Part shown: one piece after another, positions 16,992 through 27,922 of the stretch | How positions within the stretch are numbered: the stretch's first letter is position 1 | Layout: each line of letters starts with the position of its first letter | Source of the DNA: Sphingopyxis sp. | GTDB taxonomy: Bacteria > Pseudomonadota > Alphaproteobacteria > Sphingomonadales > Sphingomonadaceae | Length of the DNA stretch: 44,673 nt | Direction of reading: 5' to 3' | Assembly (NCBI GenBank): GCA_002733865.1 | Contig: NVXM01000016.1 | Span: forward strand, 1-44,673 | Translations under genes and position numbers: made by a program | Notes under the pieces: generated by a model | What the model was told of the DNA's origin: nothing | The model's input: the letters and a program-made list of their open reading frames with translations, nothing else | The model's database searches: none

Positions 16992-19727
16992 TTAGCCGCA
17001 AAACACGAGTCGAACACTATCCAGAACCAGCTGAGCTGACCTGATAGCGTCGAGTATCTTTAGCTCTTCTTGATCAATCGCCTTAATGCTCGACTCAGAG
17101 ATAGCTGGGTTGTGCTTCGATAGAGCGACTAAGCGTTGACGGCGATCGTCGTAAGTTTCCTGAGCTTTTCCTAAGGCGCGTTCGATCATTTTGTCTAACT
17201 GCCCCATGCCCATTTTTTCAAGCTTGGTAATCAATGGGCGAATCTGACCTTCCTTTTGTTCAACCAAGCCACGCGCCGTACCGCGCTTTAATGATAGAAC
17301 AAATTCATCTAACTCAGGCTCATTCACCTTGAGATCACCGGTGGGCGTCATAGTGAGATGCATGGCATCTGGCGGTAAAAATCGCTCTAACTGCAACGCT
17401 CTCGGTGCTGCACAACGCGCAGCAAATTGCAGCTGAATAATACAGTCGCCTGTTTTGTAGTCATGACTTTCGATATAACCCGCCGCCGCATTGCCTGCAG
17501 GGCCGCTGGTAATTAATTCAAGCGCCTGATCGACAAACGGATGCTCCCAGCTTAAGAACTGCACATCATCACGCGACAAAGCAACATCACGATGCGTGGT
17601 CGCCATAAAGCCATCTTCAGGTAAGTGTGGGAGGTCAGGAACCAGCATATGATCGCCCGGTGCAATGGTAATGCAATCACCGCCAAGGTCAGTGACCTCA
17701 AGACCAAAGGCATCGGCAAACAATTCAATAAAATCGTTCAGCTCCGCTTCATCTTCAATGTGTGTGATGGCCATTTCACGAGCCATGGCAGCAGCCGATT
17801 CAGGGGGGCAAGAGTGCAGTTCTAGTAAGCGATCTCGGCCTTGCTCAAATTGCTGCTGCATATGACTGCGTTTTTCAACAATCTCAGCAAGATCAGCCTT
17901 TGGCGTCGCGCCGGAAATCAACCACTCACTGACCTGTTCTCGATATTCATCAAGTAAGGGCTGCGCCGCTGGGTTAGGGTGGCTAAAGCAGTCGAACGCA
18001 TCATTCAGAAGATGCGCCCACTGTGATGTCGCATGTGCCTTGAACACAGGAATATGAATGCGAATATCATTTTTCTGGCCAATACGATCCAAGCGACCAA
18101 TGCGTTGTTCGATCAAGTCGCAATTGAATGGCAGGTCAAACAAAACTAAGTGACTGGCAAACTGGAAGTTACGACCTTCACTGCCGATTTCAGAACAGAT
18201 CAATAGGCGCGCGCCTTGATCTTGATCCGCAAAAAAGGCCGCCGCACGATCACGCTCAACCATATCCATGTGCTCATGGAATACCGACACCGAGATACCG
18301 TGGCGTTCCCATAGGAAGCGTTCCAATTCCAGTACGGTATCTACAGAATGAGTGATAAGCACAAACTTTTCGTTTTTATGCTCTGCAAGAAGATCAACAA
18401 TCCACGCCGCACGCGGGTCTGCTTCAGCCCAGTTGTGTACTCCATGATGCGGGTGCAAATCGTCGGTGACATCCTCGTACACTTCAGGAACGTCAAGCTC
18501 AACGATTTCCGGAATACGCTTAGGGAAACCAGCAACCCCCTGACGAGTATTTCGGTAAAGCGCACGACCAGGGCCAAAGCGGTCGATCAATGCATTTAGA
18601 ATTCGTTTCGGGTCATCACTGCCTGCAAGATCTGGCAAGGCGTTAGCCAATAACTCAGCTTGCTCGCTGGACAAATCATCACCTGCAGCAATAGCCCCAG
18701 ACAATTCAGCATAAGGCCGGTAAGCACTTTGTTCGGCAACAAAATTTTCTAACGTTGGGTAACGCTCAGGATCAAGCAAGCGAAGGCGAGCATAGTGACC
18801 TTCGACGCCAAGCTGTTCCGGCGTTGCCGTTAGTAGTAATACCGAGGGGGTAATTTGCGCTAATGAATCAACGAGGCGGTAGCCGTCATCTTGAAATTCT
18901 GGAGTCCAGGTAAGGTGGTGTGCTTCATCAACCACTAGCACATCCCAATCTTCACAAAGGATCTCTGCCGTTGCTAAATCACTGGTTGCCAGCGAAAGAG
19001 GGCAGATAAATAACTGTCCAGAAGAAAACGTAGCGTCATCTTCTTCGAGATCAATAGGGCGCACGACTTGAAAATGCAGGTTGAAACGGCGCACCATTTC
19101 AACCAACCACTGATGCACAAGGTGATCAGGCACTAAAATTAATACACGCTGAATACGCTGAAGACGTAATAAGCGGTGAAGAATTAGCCCCGCTTCGATG
19201 GTTTTACCCAAGCCAACTTCATCAGCCAGTAATACACGAGGTAAAGCATCTTGAGTTACTTGATTGGCAATGTGCAGCTGATGCGGCAAGAGGCTAGTAC
19301 GGGCGCCAAGTAATCCAAAATAAGGACGTTTACGCAACATTGCTAAACGGCTTAATGCTGTTTGGCGCAATTCAAATAAGTTGTTGTTATCAATCTGGCC
19401 AGTAAATAGACGATCGGAAGGCGAATTCAACTGTATAGACGCAGCCAATAAAGTCTCTGGGATTTGGCGTTCTCCATCACTGTAAAACATGATGTTTTCT
19501 ATTTCGGTCGATTCGGCAATCGTGAATACCGAGCCATCATGTAATGGCACTTCGTCTTCCGGCTCGAACCGTATCCGGGTAAGAGGAGCGCCATCAGTAG
19601 CGTACGTACGAGTCTCGTCCTGAGCTGGAAAAAAAACCGTTACCATTCGGAAGTCGACACTTTGAATTAAACCGAGTCCGAGGTCTGTTTCTGCTTCACT
19701 GATCCAACGCTGGCCCACTGCGTACAT
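16992..19727 (-). CDS. rapA: RapA, RNA polymerase-associated SWI2/SNF2 ATPase
   Basis: RapA recycles RNA polymerase after transcription. The 911-aa protein begins MYAVGQRWISEAETDLGLG, the usual RapA start, with two Tudor-like N-terminal domains. It then has SWI2/SNF2 helicase motifs: GLGKT in LLADEVGLGKTIEAGL (about residue 170), DEAH in VVDEAHHLTW (about 265), and the motif VI segment QRIGRLDRIGQ (about 545). The C-terminal RapA-specific region follows. It is somewhat shorter than the E. coli protein (968 aa). It is transcribed convergently to cusA. RapA is largely a gammaproteobacterial protein, so this is the best taxonomic marker and a sign that this part is core chromosome. Confidence 0.95.
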   Translation of the reverse strand: MYAVGQRWISEAETDLGLGLIQSVDFRMVTVFFPAQDETRTYATDGAPLTRIRFEPEDEVPLHDGSVFTIAESTEIENIMFYSDGERQIPETLLAASIQLNSPSDRLFTGQIDNNNLFELRQTALSRLAMLRKRPYFGLLGARTSLLPHQLHIANQVTQDALPRVLLADEVGLGKTIEAGLILHRLLRLQRIQRVLILVPDHLVHQWLVEMVRRFNLHFQVVRPIDLEEDDATFSSGQLFICPLSLATSDLATAEILCEDWDVLVVDEAHHLTWTPEFQDDGYRLVDSLAQITPSVLLLTATPEQLGVEGHYARLRLLDPERYPTLENFVAEQSAYRPYAELSGAIAAGDDLSSEQAELLANALPDLAGSDDPKRILNALIDRFGPGRALYRNTRQGVAGFPKRIPEIVELDVPEVYEDVTDDLHPHHGVHNWAEADPRAAWIVDLLAEHKNEKFVLITHSVDTVLELERFLWERHGISVSVFHEHMDMVERDRAAAFFADQDQGARLLICSEIGSEGRNFQFASHLVLFDLPFNCDLIEQRIGRLDRIGQKNDIRIHIPVFKAHATSQWAHLLNDAFDCFSHPNPAAQPLLDEYREQVSEWLISGATPKADLAEIVEKRSHMQQQFEQGRDRLLELHSCPPESAAAMAREMAITHIEDEAELNDFIELFADAFGLEVTDLGGDCITIAPGDHMLVPDLPHLPEDGFMATTHRDVALSRDDVQFLSWEHPFVDQALELITSGPAGNAAAGYIESHDYKTGDCIIQLQFAARCAAPRALQLERFLPPDAMHLTMTPTGDLKVNEPELDEFVLSLKRGTARGLVEQKEGQIRPLITKLEKMGMGQLDKMIERALGKAQETYDDRRQRLVALSKHNPAISESSIKAIDQEELKILDAIRSAQLVLDSVRLVFCG

Positions 19728-20097
19728 AGATTGAATATACCTAAATTAACGAAAATAAAAGGAAAGGTCCGCGTGAAAGCGTAGCCCTGAATGGCGCGAA
19801 TTCTAACGCAACGGCACGCAAATGCCCACCATGTCAGCACAGGGTGTCAGTATAGAAATAGCCCGTAGCGATTCCAACACTATGCAGATGAAAAACACAG
19901 AGAGAACACATCTCGCCCAATATACTGATCACTCAACAAACCTTTAGCGCTTACTAACAAAGCAGGAGTGTAGACATAAAGCCCTAGTTAAGAATGACTG
20001 GTAAAAACGTCAATCTCTCCTATTCTTATTCAATCGGGCCGGTATTTTTCTTGTATTACCTTTGGCGGCAACGGGTAGATTCGCAAATGGAAATGGT
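19728..20097. other. Intergenic region between divergent rapA and the diguanylate cyclase gene
   Basis: About 370 bp separate two divergent genes and should hold both promoters. I see no convincing coding frame, repeat or known operator. The stretch before 20098 is moderately AT-rich. No confident -35/-10 pair is called. Confidence 0.5.
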
Positions 20098-21063
20098 ATG
20101 CCTCATCGTAGCGGTTACTTAAAGTCTCTTGATTCATGCGTTGTGCTCGTAGCAGAAGACGACCCCCTTTGCCGAGAAATTATTGTTCAAAGCTTGTCAC
20201 CTCTTTATACCGTAGTTGAAGCCACCAGCGGAGAGGAAGCACTTGCGGCATTAAACAAAGTAAAACCAGACCTTGCTCTACTCGACATTATGATGGGTGG
20301 GGTTAGCGGCATTGATGTTTGCAAGTCATTACAAGAAAGCGAAGATGAGTCCCTACGCAATATTGGCGTCATATTCGTCACTTCCCTTGATAATGGCGAT
20401 CAAGAAGAGACTTGCTGGAATGCGGGTGCATCAGACTTCATTGTAAAGCCCATTCGAATATCGACGTTACTCCACCGAGTAAAAGCGCACCTAACCATCA
20501 AGTGTCAAAGCGATGCGCTGAGGAACTTAGCCTATATAGATAGTCTTACAGGGCTACACAACCGGCGTTACTTTTTTGAACAAGTATCCATTCATAGAAG
20601 ACAGCAACTTAGAGACGGTAGTAAATCCGTCATTATACTGCTCGATATTGATCATTTTAAACAATACAACGACACCTACGGCCATATTGCGGGCGACGAC
20701 ATGCTTAAGCGTGTTGCTACACATATATCAAGCTCAGTTCGCCGTCCTAGAGATTTAGTTGCAAGGTACGGCGGGGAAGAGTTTATCGTACTGCTCTCTG
20801 ATACCGACACCAACGGTGCCAAGCAAGTTGCTCAAAATATCCTCGCGACAACTGACACGCCTAAACACAGCTCTGCTGAGAACGCACAGCCGCTCTCAAC
20901 TATCAGTATTGGCATTGTAGAGTGTACCTCTAGGGCTACTTTGAATGATCACGAGCTTATAGAGTGTGCAGACAAAGCTCTGTATGCCGCTAAGGCAGCA
21001 GGCAGAGCCAGGGCGTGCTTCTACAATGATGGCGAAACCCGTGAGTTGACGTATGAGATCTAG
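20098..21063 (+). CDS. Response regulator diguanylate cyclase (REC-GGDEF)
   Basis: This is a cytosolic response regulator that makes cyclic di-GMP when phosphorylated. The 321-aa protein has an N-terminal receiver domain: acidic pair in VAEDDPLC, phospho-acceptor Asp63 in [10 protein letters not shown], Thr/Lys switch residues in FVTSLD and FIVKPI. A GGDEF domain follows with an intact active site, GGEEF at about 225-229. Five residues before it sits the inhibitory-site motif RPRD (RxxD), so product inhibition is likely. ATG 20098 is preferred over an in-frame TTG at 20062, with a GGA-rich ribosome site just upstream. Its last codons overlap the hybrid kinase gene by 11 bp, strong evidence that they form a cognate pair. 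Confidence 0.92.
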   Translation: MPHRSGYLKSLDSCVVLVAEDDPLCREIIVQSLSPLYTVVEATSGEEALAALNKVKPDLALLDIMMGGVSGIDVCKSLQESEDESLRNIGVIFVTSLDNGDQEETCWNAGASDFIVKPIRISTLLHRVKAHLTIKCQSDALRNLAYIDSLTGLHNRRYFFEQVSIHRRQQLRDGSKSVIILLDIDHFKQYNDTYGHIAGDDMLKRVATHISSSVRRPRDLVARYGGEEFIVLLSDTDTNGAKQVAQNILATTDTPKHSSAENAQPLSTISIGIVECTSRATLNDHELIECADKALYAAKAAGRARACFYNDGETRELTYEI

Positions 21064-24000
21064 CGTTCGCAAGAAAGACAATCTCCATACCTTCGTAGGT
21101 CTAGTTGTTCTCGTATACGGCATAGCCACATACATTCAATACGAGTATTTAAAAAGCAATATTCAACAAGAAATTCAGACAAACAGCAGTAAGCTTTTAA
21201 AAAATGATGAAAAACAACTTTATGATCGCTTTACTCGCGACAGAAGCAGAATAATTTTTTTGGGCAATGTTCCTCCAATAAAAGGGATCATAGAAGCTAC
21301 CGAAAACTCAGGGATAGATCCGAGAGATGGCACAACCACACAAGAGTGGAAAAACCGACTGGCCACTATTTTTTACGCTTACATGCAATCAAATGATGAC
21401 ATCCGACAGATTCGTTACATTGGCCTTGATGATGGCGGCAAAGAGCTGGTTCGCGTTGATCGCGCACTCGGAGCTATTGAGAAAACCTCCGAAGAAAAAC
21501 TGCAAACCAAAGGCGAAACTCAATATTTTAAAGAAGCAAGCAAACTAAACCCCGGAAGTATCTATATTTCCGAAATGGAGCTTAACAAAGAATACGGCGA
21601 AGTAGTCTTTCCAGAGTGGGCAACGTATCGAGTGGCGGTAGGCGCCTATGACGAAAGATCCAATATTTTTGGGTTTGTCATCATCAATATTGATATTACA
21701 TCTTTCCTTGCTGGCTTGAATGGCACCACTAAATTATCAGATGCTGAAAGCATCTACATATTAAATGATAGCTTCCAGTTTATTGAACATCCTCTCCCCA
21801 AATATCGATTTTCATTTAGTAGAGGTCAAAATGACACATGGGAAAGTTATTTTAATATTGAGCCGCCATCAGAATCGAATGTAGTATCAACCGTTGTCGT
21901 AAACGGTGAGTCACATCAACTACAAAGTAGTTCGGTTGAGTTTAATGGGGGAGTGCCACACAAAAAAATACATATCGCTCACACCGTTTCAGAGTCCCAT
22001 ATAAATGAGAAGCTGTTTTCCACCTTTTTTTCTCAGCAGTTATTTTCAGTAGGGCTGTTTGTGGTCATTATCACCTTGCTGATTAGCCTTTATCGTTCCA
22101 TTCGAAGCGAGAGGCTTGTACGCGAAGTCGAGGGGCGATTTCAGCATATTATCGGATCAATCTCAGAAGCGATAATCGTAATTAACAAATCAGGCAAGAT
22201 CGCCAGTGCCAATCTTGCAGCAGACATTCTGGTAGCAAGTTTAAACAATACGAATGAGGTTTCGTGCTTAGGCAAAGAATTATCGTCTGCCATACCTAAT
22301 ATCAATGAAAAATACGCAAAAGCGTTATCTGCCATAAGGTCACGAGGACTGCCGTACTCGTCATTCGACATGGAAGTGGTTGATTCAAGTGATACCACTA
22401 GGCATTTCGATGTAAAAGTCTCCACTATCAATCAAGACAAGAGTGTGAAAGGTGATACCGTGTTGTTATTGAATGACACCACAGCCGCGACTGAAGCGAA
22501 ACACTCTTTGGAGGAAGCCAACCGCAACCTTGATGAAGCCGTACAGTCACGAACGCGTGAGTTAAAAGACGCACTTGTTTTAGCCGAAACCGCTAACAAT
22601 GCTAAAAGCGAGTTTCTAGCCACGATGAGCCACGAAATTCGCACCCCAATGAATGGAGTGTTTGGCATGTTGCGGTTGCTCAAGCGAGACCCGCTGACAA
22701 CGCAGCAGCTTCAGCAACTTAAAATGGCTGAGGCAAGCGTCTTATCGCTCACTCGACTAATCAATGACATCTTAGATTTTTCTAAAATTGAAGCAGGTAA
22801 GCTAGATCTAGATGCCATGAATTTCAGCATACTTGAGCTTATTCATGGGTCAGTCTCTAGCATGGCGGCATCAGCCTCGGCAGGAGGTACTCTTCTTTTA
22901 TGTGACAACAAAAATATCAACAACCAGTATCTTTATGCCGACTCAAATCGAATAAAGCAGATTTTAAACAACTTAATCAGCAATGCCCTAAAGTTCACAG
23001 ATTATGGAGAAGTTCTGATTCAGGCATCCCTTACTGAAGAAGCCGAGAACCAAATTTTTTCGTGCTCAGTGACAGACACAGGCATTGGTATTGCTCAAGA
23101 TAAACTTCCCTTTATATTCGACTCATTTTCTCAGGAAGAATCAAGCACGACGAGAAACTATGGCGGCACAGGATTAGGCTTATCTATTAGTAAACAGTTG
23201 GTAGAGGCAATGGGTGGATCAATAGAGGTATTTAGTGAGAAAGGGGTTGGTACGTCTTTCACCTTTAAACTTCCCGTGGAGCTAAGCAGCCTTGATGCAA
23301 AGAACCAGTCAGTACTTCCGAAGTTAGACTTATCAAACTTGAGTGAAGTCCCTGTTTGTGTAAGTTCGGAGACCGAACGTCAAATAATTACAGACCTACT
23401 AATGTTTTGGAATATAGACGTTATCGCAGTGTCTCCAAATGAAGATAACATCTCCCAGTATTATGACTCATCAACTTTCATTATCATTGATGAAAAATCG
23501 ATTAATCATGATTTAATCTCCACACTGAAGGCCTCACCTAATAAATTTTTATTATCTTTAACAACAGGGACGTCCCCGGCTCTTATTGGGCATGATCTTA
23601 GTAACATAATTACCATTGATCGACCTATAACACATTTAAGCGTGTTGTCATTTTTTCAGCAAATGGATCCATGCCCAATACCTGCCAATCAAGCACAATT
23701 AGATGCCGAGCAGCATCTGGATTTTTTACGCGGAAAATCTATTCTTGTGGTTGATGATCACCACATAAATCGAGCCGTTATAAAAGGGCTGCTTGAGCAC
23801 TTTGGCGTAATAATTACAGAGGCTAAAAACGGGGTGGAGGCACTCGCTCTTATTAAGGCGTCATCTAATAACGAGTCATTTGACTTGATTATTATGGACT
23901 GCCAAATGCCAGAGTTAGATGGCTATGAAACTACCAAAATAATACGAGATGAACAGGTACGTGGCGGTGGGTATAACAATATCCCAATTATCGCATTGAC

Positions 24001-24634
24001 TGCAGCGGCCATGTCTGGAGAGAAAGGAAAGTGCTTAGAGTGCGGCATGAACGATTACCTAAGCAAGCCCGTTAGCCCTGAACATCTTTATGAGAAGTTA
24101 AGGGAGCTACTGCAAGACATTAACTCAAACCTACCTGATTTGAGCGCATCAAATCCTAGCATTAAGGAGGTGAGGGTAGTGGCTGAATCTCCCCTTATTC
24201 AACGCGAGATGTCAGTTCAGCCCCTGAGTGATGAGGTAAATTCAGATGACGCAGACATCAAGATTACCCCTATGAATTCGTCTTCTTCAGAGCAGCGTGT
24301 TTGGGATCAAGTAGGTGCGCTTCGTCGACTGGAGGGCAATCAAAAGCTATTCTCGAGAATACTGGATATTTTTATCCAAACCTTACCAGAAGATATAGGC
24401 CTGATATTTACAGCAGCGCAGGCAAGAGACTCTCAGTCTTTGATTCATGGCGCCCACAAACTCAAAGGCTCATCCCAGAGTATAGGGGCGTTGCAGATTG
24501 CACGTGTCACAGCAATGATCGAGCAAGATGCGCACTTAATTATTGAGTACGACAATGCTGAGATTATTCATCTTCTTACAGAACTCACCCACGAACACGA
24601 CCAATTCATTCGTGCAGCCCAGCAATATATTTAA
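21053..24634 (+). CDS. Hybrid sensor histidine kinase with receiver and HPt domains
   Basis: This is an inner-membrane phosphorelay kinase of 1193 aa. One helix near residues 10-28 and another near 322-345 bracket a periplasmic sensor domain of about 290 residues, probably a double Cache fold. A PAS-like segment follows (about 360-480) and a short coiled coil. HisKA has the phospho-acceptor His527 ([11 protein letters not shown]). The ATPase domain has N box [23 protein letters not shown] and GGTGLGLS. A degenerate receiver-like region comes next, then a true receiver with Asp949 ([12 protein letters not shown]), and a C-terminal HPt with His1135 (GAHKLKGSS). The full His-Asp-His chain fits transfer to the receiver of the overlapping diguanylate cyclase upstream. 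The ligand is unknown. Confidence 0.92.
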   Translation: MRSSVRKKDNLHTFVGLVVLVYGIATYIQYEYLKSNIQQEIQTNSSKLLKNDEKQLYDRFTRDRSRIIFLGNVPPIKGIIEATENSGIDPRDGTTTQEWKNRLATIFYAYMQSNDDIRQIRYIGLDDGGKELVRVDRALGAIEKTSEEKLQTKGETQYFKEASKLNPGSIYISEMELNKEYGEVVFPEWATYRVAVGAYDERSNIFGFVIINIDITSFLAGLNGTTKLSDAESIYILNDSFQFIEHPLPKYRFSFSRGQNDTWESYFNIEPPSESNVVSTVVVNGESHQLQSSSVEFNGGVPHKKIHIAHTVSESHINEKLFSTFFSQQLFSVGLFVVIITLLISLYRSIRSERLVREVEGRFQHIIGSISEAIIVINKSGKIASANLAADILVASLNNTNEVSCLGKELSSAIPNINEKYAKALSAIRSRGLPYSSFDMEVVDSSDTTRHFDVKVSTINQDKSVKGDTVLLLNDTTAATEAKHSLEEANRNLDEAVQSRTRELKDALVLAETANNAKSEFLATMSHEIRTPMNGVFGMLRLLKRDPLTTQQLQQLKMAEASVLSLTRLINDILDFSKIEAGKLDLDAMNFSILELIHGSVSSMAASASAGGTLLLCDNKNINNQYLYADSNRIKQILNNLISNALKFTDYGEVLIQASLTEEAENQIFSCSVTDTGIGIAQDKLPFIFDSFSQEESSTTRNYGGTGLGLSISKQLVEAMGGSIEVFSEKGVGTSFTFKLPVELSSLDAKNQSVLPKLDLSNLSEVPVCVSSETERQIITDLLMFWNIDVIAVSPNEDNISQYYDSSTFIIIDEKSINHDLISTLKASPNKFLLSLTTGTSPALIGHDLSNIITIDRPITHLSVLSFFQQMDPCPIPANQAQLDAEQHLDFLRGKSILVVDDHHINRAVIKGLLEHFGVIITEAKNGVEALALIKASSNNESFDLIIMDCQMPELDGYETTKIIRDEQVRGGGYNNIPIIALTAAAMSGEKGKCLECGMNDYLSKPVSPEHLYEKLRELLQDINSNLPDLSASNPSIKEVRVVAESPLIQREMSVQPLSDEVNSDDADIKITPMNSSSSEQRVWDQVGALRRLEGNQKLFSRILDIFIQTLPEDIGLIFTAAQARDSQSLIHGAHKLKGSSQSIGALQIARVTAMIEQDAHLIIEYDNAEIIHLLTELTHEHDQFIRAAQQYI

Positions 24635-24774
24635 CTACATATGGGCGCACAGCCCCGAATGCCCATCGTGTCCAATCAATGTTCTAACTTCCAATATATC
24701 CTCCTCACAAACCCTTCTGTGCAGGTTACAATGCCAGCCAGTATCTAAATAAAGACCAGAACTGGAGGTTCAAC

Positions 24775-26439
24775 TTGAGTCAATCGAACGCGGGCATGAT
24801 CATTAATCCACTGGCGGGTAAACTTCCGCCGGAAGAGAGTCTGACGAATATTGCCAAGCTAATAACGGCTTATTACAGCGAAAAACCTGATCCTGCGATT
24901 GCTGCGCAGCGTGTGGCTTTCGGAACCTCTGGTCATCGAGGTTGTTCATTTAAAAAGTCATTCAACGAAGCTCATGTGCTCGCAATGAGCCAAGCTATCT
25001 GCGAATACCGTACACTCAATGAGATTACCGGCCCTCTATTTATCGGTATTGATACGCATGCATTGTCAGAGCCTGCACTGGTTAGCTCCCTTGAGGTTCT
25101 AGCCGCTAATGGTGTTGAGGTCATGATGGCAAAGGAGGGCGAATACACACCCACACCCGCCATTTCTCACGCGATCTTATGCCACAATAAAGATCGTACA
25201 GCTGACTTGGCGGATGGCATTGTAATTACGCCATCGCACAACCCACCAACCGACGGCGGCTTTAAATACAATCCAACCAATGGTGGCCCGGCGGATACCG
25301 ATATCACCAAATGGATTGAGCAACAGGCCAACAAGTACCTCGAAGATGGCTTAGTGAATGTAAAACGCATGCCGTATGCCGATGCTTTAACAGCGCCGAC
25401 CACGCATGTGTTCGACTATTTGAACAACTACGTTAATGATCTCGACAGCGTTATTGATATGGAAGCAATTCGTAACGCTGGGGTGCGTATCGGTGTTGAT
25501 CCCTTGGGCGGTGCAGGTGTGCAATACTGGGCCGCCATTGCCGAACGTTACCGTCTTGACCTCACAGTAATGAGCAATACGGTTGATACAACCTTCCGCT
25601 TTATGAGCCTAGATTGGGACGGCAAAATCCGCATGGACCCCTCATCGCCATACGCCATGCAGGGCTTAATTGAACTCAAAGACAAATTCGACATCGCCTT
25701 TGCATGCGACACTGACCACGACCGTCACGGCATTGTGACGCCAAGCTCCGGTCTGATGCCGCCCAATCACTATTTATCAGTGATGATTGATTACCTATTT
25801 CAGAATCGCCCTCAATGGAAGCAAGATACCGCCATTGGTAAAACACTGGTAAGCAGCCAGATGATTGATCGAGTGGGGGCAAAACTCGATCGTAAAGTCA
25901 TTGAAGTCCCGGTTGGTTTTAAATGGTTTGCCGCAGGCTTAGTTGATGGATCATTGGGCTTCGGTGGTGAAGAAAGCGCCGGGGCATCGTTTTTGCGACG
26001 TGATGGTAGTGTATGGACAACGGACAAAGACGGCTTAATTCCTTCATTGTTATCCGCAGAGATCATCGCCAAAACCGGTCAAGATCCGGCACAGATATAT
26101 AAAGGCCTTGCTGATCAACTCGGCGAACCGATTGAAAACCGCATTCAAGCGGCGGCGTCACCAGAGCAAAAAGCCAAGCTATCGAAGCTGTCACCAGAGC
26201 AAGTGACATCCACATCACTGGCTGGTGAAACCATCACGGCGGTACTAACCAAAGCCCCAGGTAACGATGCAGCGATTGGTGGATTAAAAGTGACTACCGA
26301 AAACGGATGGTTTGCGGCGCGCCCATCAGGCACAGAAGATATCTACAAGATCTACGCCGAGAGCTTTAAAGGCGAAGATCACTTAAATGCGATATTGGAT
26401 GAAGCGCAAGAGATAGTAAATGCTGCGTTAAAAGGCTAG
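24775..26439 (+). CDS. pgm: Phosphoglucomutase (alpha-D-glucose phosphate-specific)
   Basis: This enzyme interconverts glucose-1-phosphate and glucose-6-phosphate in the cytosol, feeding glycogen and nucleotide-sugar synthesis. It is 554 aa, close to the family norm. It contains the phosphoserine loop ([13 protein letters not shown]), the Mg-binding loop (CDTDHDRHG), the sugar-binding segment [12 protein letters not shown] and the phosphate-binding C-terminal motif [15 protein letters not shown]. The start is TTG at 24775, well supported by GGAGG at 24764-24768; no in-frame ATG lies at a better position. It is a housekeeping gene, so the junction just downstream marks where accessory DNA begins. 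Confidence 0.96.
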   Translation: MSQSNAGMIINPLAGKLPPEESLTNIAKLITAYYSEKPDPAIAAQRVAFGTSGHRGCSFKKSFNEAHVLAMSQAICEYRTLNEITGPLFIGIDTHALSEPALVSSLEVLAANGVEVMMAKEGEYTPTPAISHAILCHNKDRTADLADGIVITPSHNPPTDGGFKYNPTNGGPADTDITKWIEQQANKYLEDGLVNVKRMPYADALTAPTTHVFDYLNNYVNDLDSVIDMEAIRNAGVRIGVDPLGGAGVQYWAAIAERYRLDLTVMSNTVDTTFRFMSLDWDGKIRMDPSSPYAMQGLIELKDKFDIAFACDTDHDRHGIVTPSSGLMPPNHYLSVMIDYLFQNRPQWKQDTAIGKTLVSSQMIDRVGAKLDRKVIEVPVGFKWFAAGLVDGSLGFGGEESAGASFLRRDGSVWTTDKDGLIPSLLSAEIIAKTGQDPAQIYKGLADQLGEPIENRIQAAASPEQKAKLSKLSPEQVTSTSLAGETITAVLTKAPGNDAAIGGLKVTTENGWFAARPSGTEDIYKIYAESFKGEDHLNAILDEAQEIVNAALKG

Positions 26440-26485
26440 TTACCAAAACATTAAGGTATCGCTCTGTGAAAACTATTGCAGACAA

Positions 26486-26517
26486 TTTAAAGCACCGAAA
26501 GGAATCGGCGCTTTAAA
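26486..26517 (+). terminator. Hairpin downstream of pgm, probable terminator
   Basis: TTTAAAGCACCGA (26486-26498) pairs with TCGGCGCTTTAAA (26505-26517) around a 6-nt loop, with one A-C mismatch. The arms are 13 bp. The T run after the stem is short (the stem itself ends in TTTAAA), so termination may be partial. It lies 47 bp after the pgm stop. Confidence 0.55.
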
Positions 26518-26665
26518 CCCTCGACAGTCTCGAGCGTGTCCTGGATGCTTGTAAGGCATTCAGGTTTAATAATTCACGCGCTTACCCGTGGCAGAAGGGT
26601 TAGGTATTCGAAGGATTAGGCAGTGAGGCAATGGTCATCAAACCTATCTCATTGATACCTGTTAA

Positions 26666-26689
26666 TTCCGATAATTGTTATTATCGGAA
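26666..26689. repeat. Perfect 10-bp inverted repeat upstream of the recombinase trio
   Basis: TTCCGATAAT (26666-26675) and ATTATCGGAA (26680-26689) are perfect inverted arms around TGTT. It lies 114 bp before the first recombinase gene. The 10-mer ATTATCGGAA recurs at 36509-36518, beyond the czc operon. It could be an operator, a recombinase core site or a simple hairpin. Confidence 0.55.
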
Positions 26690-26803
26690 GTACTATTTAA
26701 TGTGTAATCTACGTTCGCCACGCACAATAAAACTGAGTAATTTACACTCTAATCCCACATATGTAAGCTTCACGCCTTTTAACTACTGCATTGGTGGCTA
26801 TTT

Positions 26804-27922
26804 ATGCGTGTAGAAAAGCTTAATCATCCAGTCTTAAATCGAGTTACTTATAGGGCTTATTTGGATGGCTTACCTGTTAAGCATGTTAATAAATTCTTAT
26901 CTCATTTGGATAAAAGAGACTTTGCTCCCAATACAGTTAAGTCTTATGCGCATGACTTATCGCAATACTTTCGTTATCTGAACAAAAAAAGCTTAGATTG
27001 GAAGCACTCTGATATCGAAGTAATAACCAGCTTTATAGCGTTTTATAAACACTCAAAAGCTGACACTCTATCAGTACTCCCAACAGAATTAGGCCAGGCT
27101 AGGTCCATAAGTACCATTAATAGAGCCCTAGCTTCGATCTCAGCTTTTTATCGATATAAGTTGAATATTGGTGAATTAGGTCAGTCAATTGCGCTAGAAG
27201 CTATATCTACAAATATCTCAAAAAACCCAAAAGTTAAGGAGTTTTTGTCATTTGCCTCTGCATCTAGACCTCAATCGGTTTCTAGAGAATTAAAACCACT
27301 TCGTAGAGCTAAGCCAGTAAAACGTAAAGTAAAAACAATACCTGAAGACGTACAACTAAAGCTCATAGAGTTTTGTGCAAACAGCAGAGACCGACTATTG
27401 ATTTGCTTGCTGCTTGAAACAGGCATGCGTGTAGGCCAAGCATTACAGTTAAGACATTCAGATATTGAGAGCTGGGATTCAAAACTAACAATATTTTATA
27501 GGCTGGATAATTCAAATGAAGTTTATTCAAAAACTAAAACCTCGTATGAAGTTGTGATTACAGATAAATGGGCAAATATGTATACAAATTATTTGCTTAA
27601 CGAAATAGGTGATATTGAATCAGACTATGTATTTACAAAGTTATATAGAAAAGATGGTGGGAATCGAGGTGAACCGCTCTCCTACCCTTCTGTAAAATTT
27701 CTGTTTAAGCGGTTTTCAAATTCAATAGGCTGTAACATTACCCCACACATGTTAAGACATACGCATGCCACTGAACTTTTACGCCAAAAAGTGCCGATTG
27801 AAATTGTTTCAAAAAGATTAGGGCATTCTTCAATTGAGACAACAAAAAATATCTATGAACATTTAACAGCTGAAGATATGAAAAATACAATTTTTGGAAT
27901 TAAAGAAGGCGTTGAGAAATGA
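26804..27922 (+). CDS. Tn554-like tyrosine recombinase TnpA
   Basis: This site-specific recombinase is the first of the trio. The 372-aa protein has an N-terminal SAM-like core-binding domain (FLSHLDKRDFAPNTVKSYAHDL) and a C-terminal catalytic domain. The catalytic residues are visible: Arg in ETGMRVGQALQL, His-x-x-Arg in HMLRHTHATEL, His in RLGHSSIETT and the nucleophile Tyr in KNIYEHL. ATG 26804 has only a weak upstream ribosome site. Its last bases overlap the next gene by 4 bp (ATGA). The gene is strongly AT-rich compared with pgm. Order and sizes match the tnpA-tnpB-tnpC set of Tn554; a generic phage integrase would normally lack the two partners. Confidence 0.85.
   Translation: MRVEKLNHPVLNRVTYRAYLDGLPVKHVNKFLSHLDKRDFAPNTVKSYAHDLSQYFRYLNKKSLDWKHSDIEVITSFIAFYKHSKADTLSVLPTELGQARSISTINRALASISAFYRYKLNIGELGQSIALEAISTNISKNPKVKEFLSFASASRPQSVSRELKPLRRAKPVKRKVKTIPEDVQLKLIEFCANSRDRLLICLLLETGMRVGQALQLRHSDIESWDSKLTIFYRLDNSNEVYSKTKTSYEVVITDKWANMYTNYLLNEIGDIESDYVFTKLYRKDGGNRGEPLSYPSVKFLFKRFSNSIGCNITPHMLRHTHATELLRQKVPIEIVSKRLGHSSIETTKNIYEHLTAEDMKNTIFGIKEGVEK

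Larger units (their letters stand above)
26440..26803. other. Intergenic region at the junction of pgm and the recombinase module
   Basis: This 364-bp gap holds the imperfect terminator hairpin of pgm (26486-26517) and a perfect 10-bp inverted repeat (26666-26689). It then becomes markedly AT-rich toward the recombinase genes. A possible 60-codon frame at 26631 has no ribosome site or recognisable product. The left boundary of the mobile module probably lies in this gap, but its exact position is not evident. Confidence 0.55.

Noticed and set aside
20576..20758. 60-codon alternative frame within the GGDEF domain gene
   Set aside because: It is fully inside a gene with well-conserved motifs in another frame.
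26631..26813. 60-codon frame before the Tn554-like trio
   Set aside because: It has no ribosome site, crosses the perfect inverted repeat and overlaps the recombinase start; it resembles no known protein.
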